Assembly: GCA_030038295.1 (NCBI GenBank)
Contig: JASHPF010000340.1
Location: 1-49,345 of the forward strand
Origin: Streptosporangiaceae bacterium
Lineage (GTDB): Bacteria; Actinomycetota; Actinomycetes; Streptosporangiales; Streptosporangiaceae
DNA: 49,345 nucleotides
Direction: 5' to 3'
Shown piece by piece: positions 48,215 to 49,345 of the stretch; position 1 is the stretch's first letter, and every line of letters begins with the position of its first letter. A program made the translations under genes and the position numbers. Below the pieces are notes generated by a model. The model was given only the letters and a program-made list of their open reading frames with translations. It searched no databases and was not told the origin of the DNA.

Positions 48215-48673
48215 ATGATCACTGCTGAGCAGGTGGGCGAACGGTACCTGGCCGTGCATCACCGGATGTTCCGGGCGGTCAACGACGAGATGAGCGGCTG
48301 CGGCCTGTCGTTGGCCCGGACCAAAGTGCTGCTGCGCCTGCGCGAGCAGGGGCCGGTCCGGCAGAACACGCTGGCGGCCGACTTCGGGCTGTCCCCCCAC
48401 TCGATCACCGACATTGTCGACGGGCTGGAGCGCCTCGGCCTGGCCGAGCGCCGGCCGGACGCCACCGACCGCCGGGCCAAGCTCGTGGCCATCACCGAGG
48501 CGGGCGAGGCCTGCCTGGACGTGGCGAACGCCACCCGGGAGCGCGCGCTCACCCGGATCTTCGGTGCGCTGAGCGAGGAGGACCGGGAGACCTTGCTGCG
48601 CCTGCTCGACAGCCTGGACGAAGCGGCCAGGAAGCTGGCCGCGGCACCGGGCGGCCCGGTGATCCCGGCATGA
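48215..48673 (+). CDS. MarR family regulator
   Basis: Winged-helix regulator (152 aa). The DNA-binding part is QNTLAADFGLSPHSITDIVDGLERLGLAERRPDATDRRAKLVAITEAG, with the DRR wing motif of MarR proteins. N- and C-terminal helices form the dimer interface. It is followed 67 nt later by an MFS drug-exporter gene in the same direction, so it probably controls that exporter in response to a small phenolic or drug-like ligand. Confidence 0.92.
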   Translation: MITAEQVGERYLAVHHRMFRAVNDEMSGCGLSLARTKVLLRLREQGPVRQNTLAADFGLSPHSITDIVDGLERLGLAERRPDATDRRAKLVAITEAGEACLDVANATRERALTRIFGALSEEDRETLLRLLDSLDEAARKLAAAPGGPVIPA

Positions 48674-48740
48674 CCGCCGGATGCGCCCCAGGCACCACGA
48701 CCCGTACCAGCCACGTCTCTCCCATGGGGGCCAGCTCGCC

Positions 48741-49345
48741 ATGTCATCCGTAACATCCGTCACCGGCGCCCGGCGCGGCGAGCGCAGCGACCACCGCTGG
48801 CTCATCCTGGTCATCGTTGCCGTCGCCCAGCTGATGGTGGTGCTGGACGCCACCGTCGTGAACATCGCCCTGCCGTCGGCCCAGCACGCCCTGGGCTTCC
48901 CGAACAGCGACCGGCAGTGGGTGGTGACCGCGTACGCCCTGGCGTTCGGCAGCCTGCTGCTGCCCGGCGGGCGGCTCGGCGACATGTTCAGCCGCAAGCG
49001 AGTCTTCATCACCGGCCTCGCCGGGTTCGCCCTTTCCTCGGCGCTCGGCGGCGCCGCCGTGTCCTTCGGCATGCTCGTGACCGCCCGGGCGCTCCAGGGC
49101 GCGTTCGGCGCCATCCTCGCGCCCTCCGCCCTCGGCACCCTGGTCAGTACGTTCCGCGACCCGCGCGAGCGCGGCCGGGCGTTCGGTGTCTTCGGGTCCG
49201 TCGCGGGCGGCGGCGGCGCCGTGGGCCTGATCCTCGGCGGCGTCCTCACCCAGTACCTCTCCTGGCGCTGGACCCTGTACGTCAACCTGGTCTTCGCCGC
49301 GATCGCCGTGGCCGGCGCGCTGGCTTACATGCGGAACAGCCCGCC
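48741..49345 (+). CDS. MFS drug/proton antiporter, DHA2 type (3' end cut by window)
   Basis: N-terminal 201 residues of a multidrug exporter of the EmrB/QacA type. LILVIVAVAQLMVVLDATVVNIALPSAQ is the family motif at span 1, GGRLGDMFSRKRVFITG is the A-motif loop between spans 2 and 3, and GPxxGGxL is seen as GGAVGLILGGVL near span 5. About six spans are visible of the expected 14. It lies just downstream of the MarR gene that likely regulates it. Confidence 0.92.
   Translation, partial: MSSVTSVTGARRGERSDHRWLILVIVAVAQLMVVLDATVVNIALPSAQHALGFPNSDRQWVVTAYALAFGSLLLPGGRLGDMFSRKRVFITGLAGFALSSALGGAAVSFGMLVTARALQGAFGAILAPSALGTLVSTFRDPRERGRAFGVFGSVAGGGGAVGLILGGVLTQYLSWRWTLYVNLVFAAIAVAGALAYMRNSP

Overview
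The window is from a high-GC actinobacterium (Actinomycetota). Evidence for this is the strong G/C bias at third codon positions, the frequent GTG starts, a WS/DGAT acyltransferase, LLM-type and split-barrel flavin or F420 proteins, an archaeal-type ProS, an actinobacterial 7-Cys metallothionein-like peptide and an aa3 oxidase. I cannot name the genus. No rRNA, tRNA, CRISPR array, insertion sequence or phage gene was seen.

Region 1 (1-23.1 kb) is a purine or nucleobase catabolism island. On the minus strand, a three-subunit xanthine dehydrogenase (pucD-pucC-pucE type) runs into a BMP-type nucleoside ABC importer: two permeases, a lipoprotein, and an ATPase cut by the window edge. A transketolase-like enzyme, a hydantoinase and a split-barrel flavoprotein follow. 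A six-gene plus-strand operon then encodes a fused Fe-S/Mo hydroxylase of the XdhD/selenium-dependent-XDH type, an SsnA-like amidohydrolase, an LLM oxidoreductase, two different carbamoyltransferases and a carbamate kinase. An 8-oxoguanine deaminase-like gene and an aldo/keto reductase converge on it. The set resembles the enterobacterial yge/ssnA/xdhD/hyuA/yqeA purine cluster, and no uricase or allantoinase is present. My inference is ring opening of a purine-derived hydantoin-like compound, then phosphorolysis to carbamoyl phosphate and ATP.

Region 2 (23.3-31.4 kb) holds a DUF2267 gene, an acyl-CoA ligase, an alpha/beta hydrolase with a WS/DGAT triacylglycerol or wax ester synthase, and a TetR gene divergent from an ABC exporter. 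Region 3 (31.5-35.4 kb) is a minimal Calvin-type operon: LysR/CbbR-like regulator, RuBisCO large subunit, RuBisCO small subunit and phosphoribulokinase, followed by a metallothionein-like peptide. Region 4 (35.7-49.3 kb) is mixed. It has a beta-propeller, a membrane protein, a methyltransferase with a coupled small ORF, a ctaD-desaturase pair divergent from an Rrf2-type regulator, a FUSC protein, a small Cys protein, a second split-barrel flavoprotein, a ClC channel, ProS, and a MarR-MFS pair.

The most interesting signal links several regions. A 14-bp imperfect palindrome close to GGGACCTAAGGCCC, resembling the mycobacterial DosR/DevR hypoxia box, lies in intergenic DNA upstream of the xanthine dehydrogenase/transketolase pair, the hydantoinase/XdhD pair, the WS/DGAT gene and one split-barrel flavoprotein. 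Weaker copies lie near the importer and the acyl-CoA ligase. This suggests a low-oxygen regulon joining purine energy scavenging with storage-lipid synthesis.
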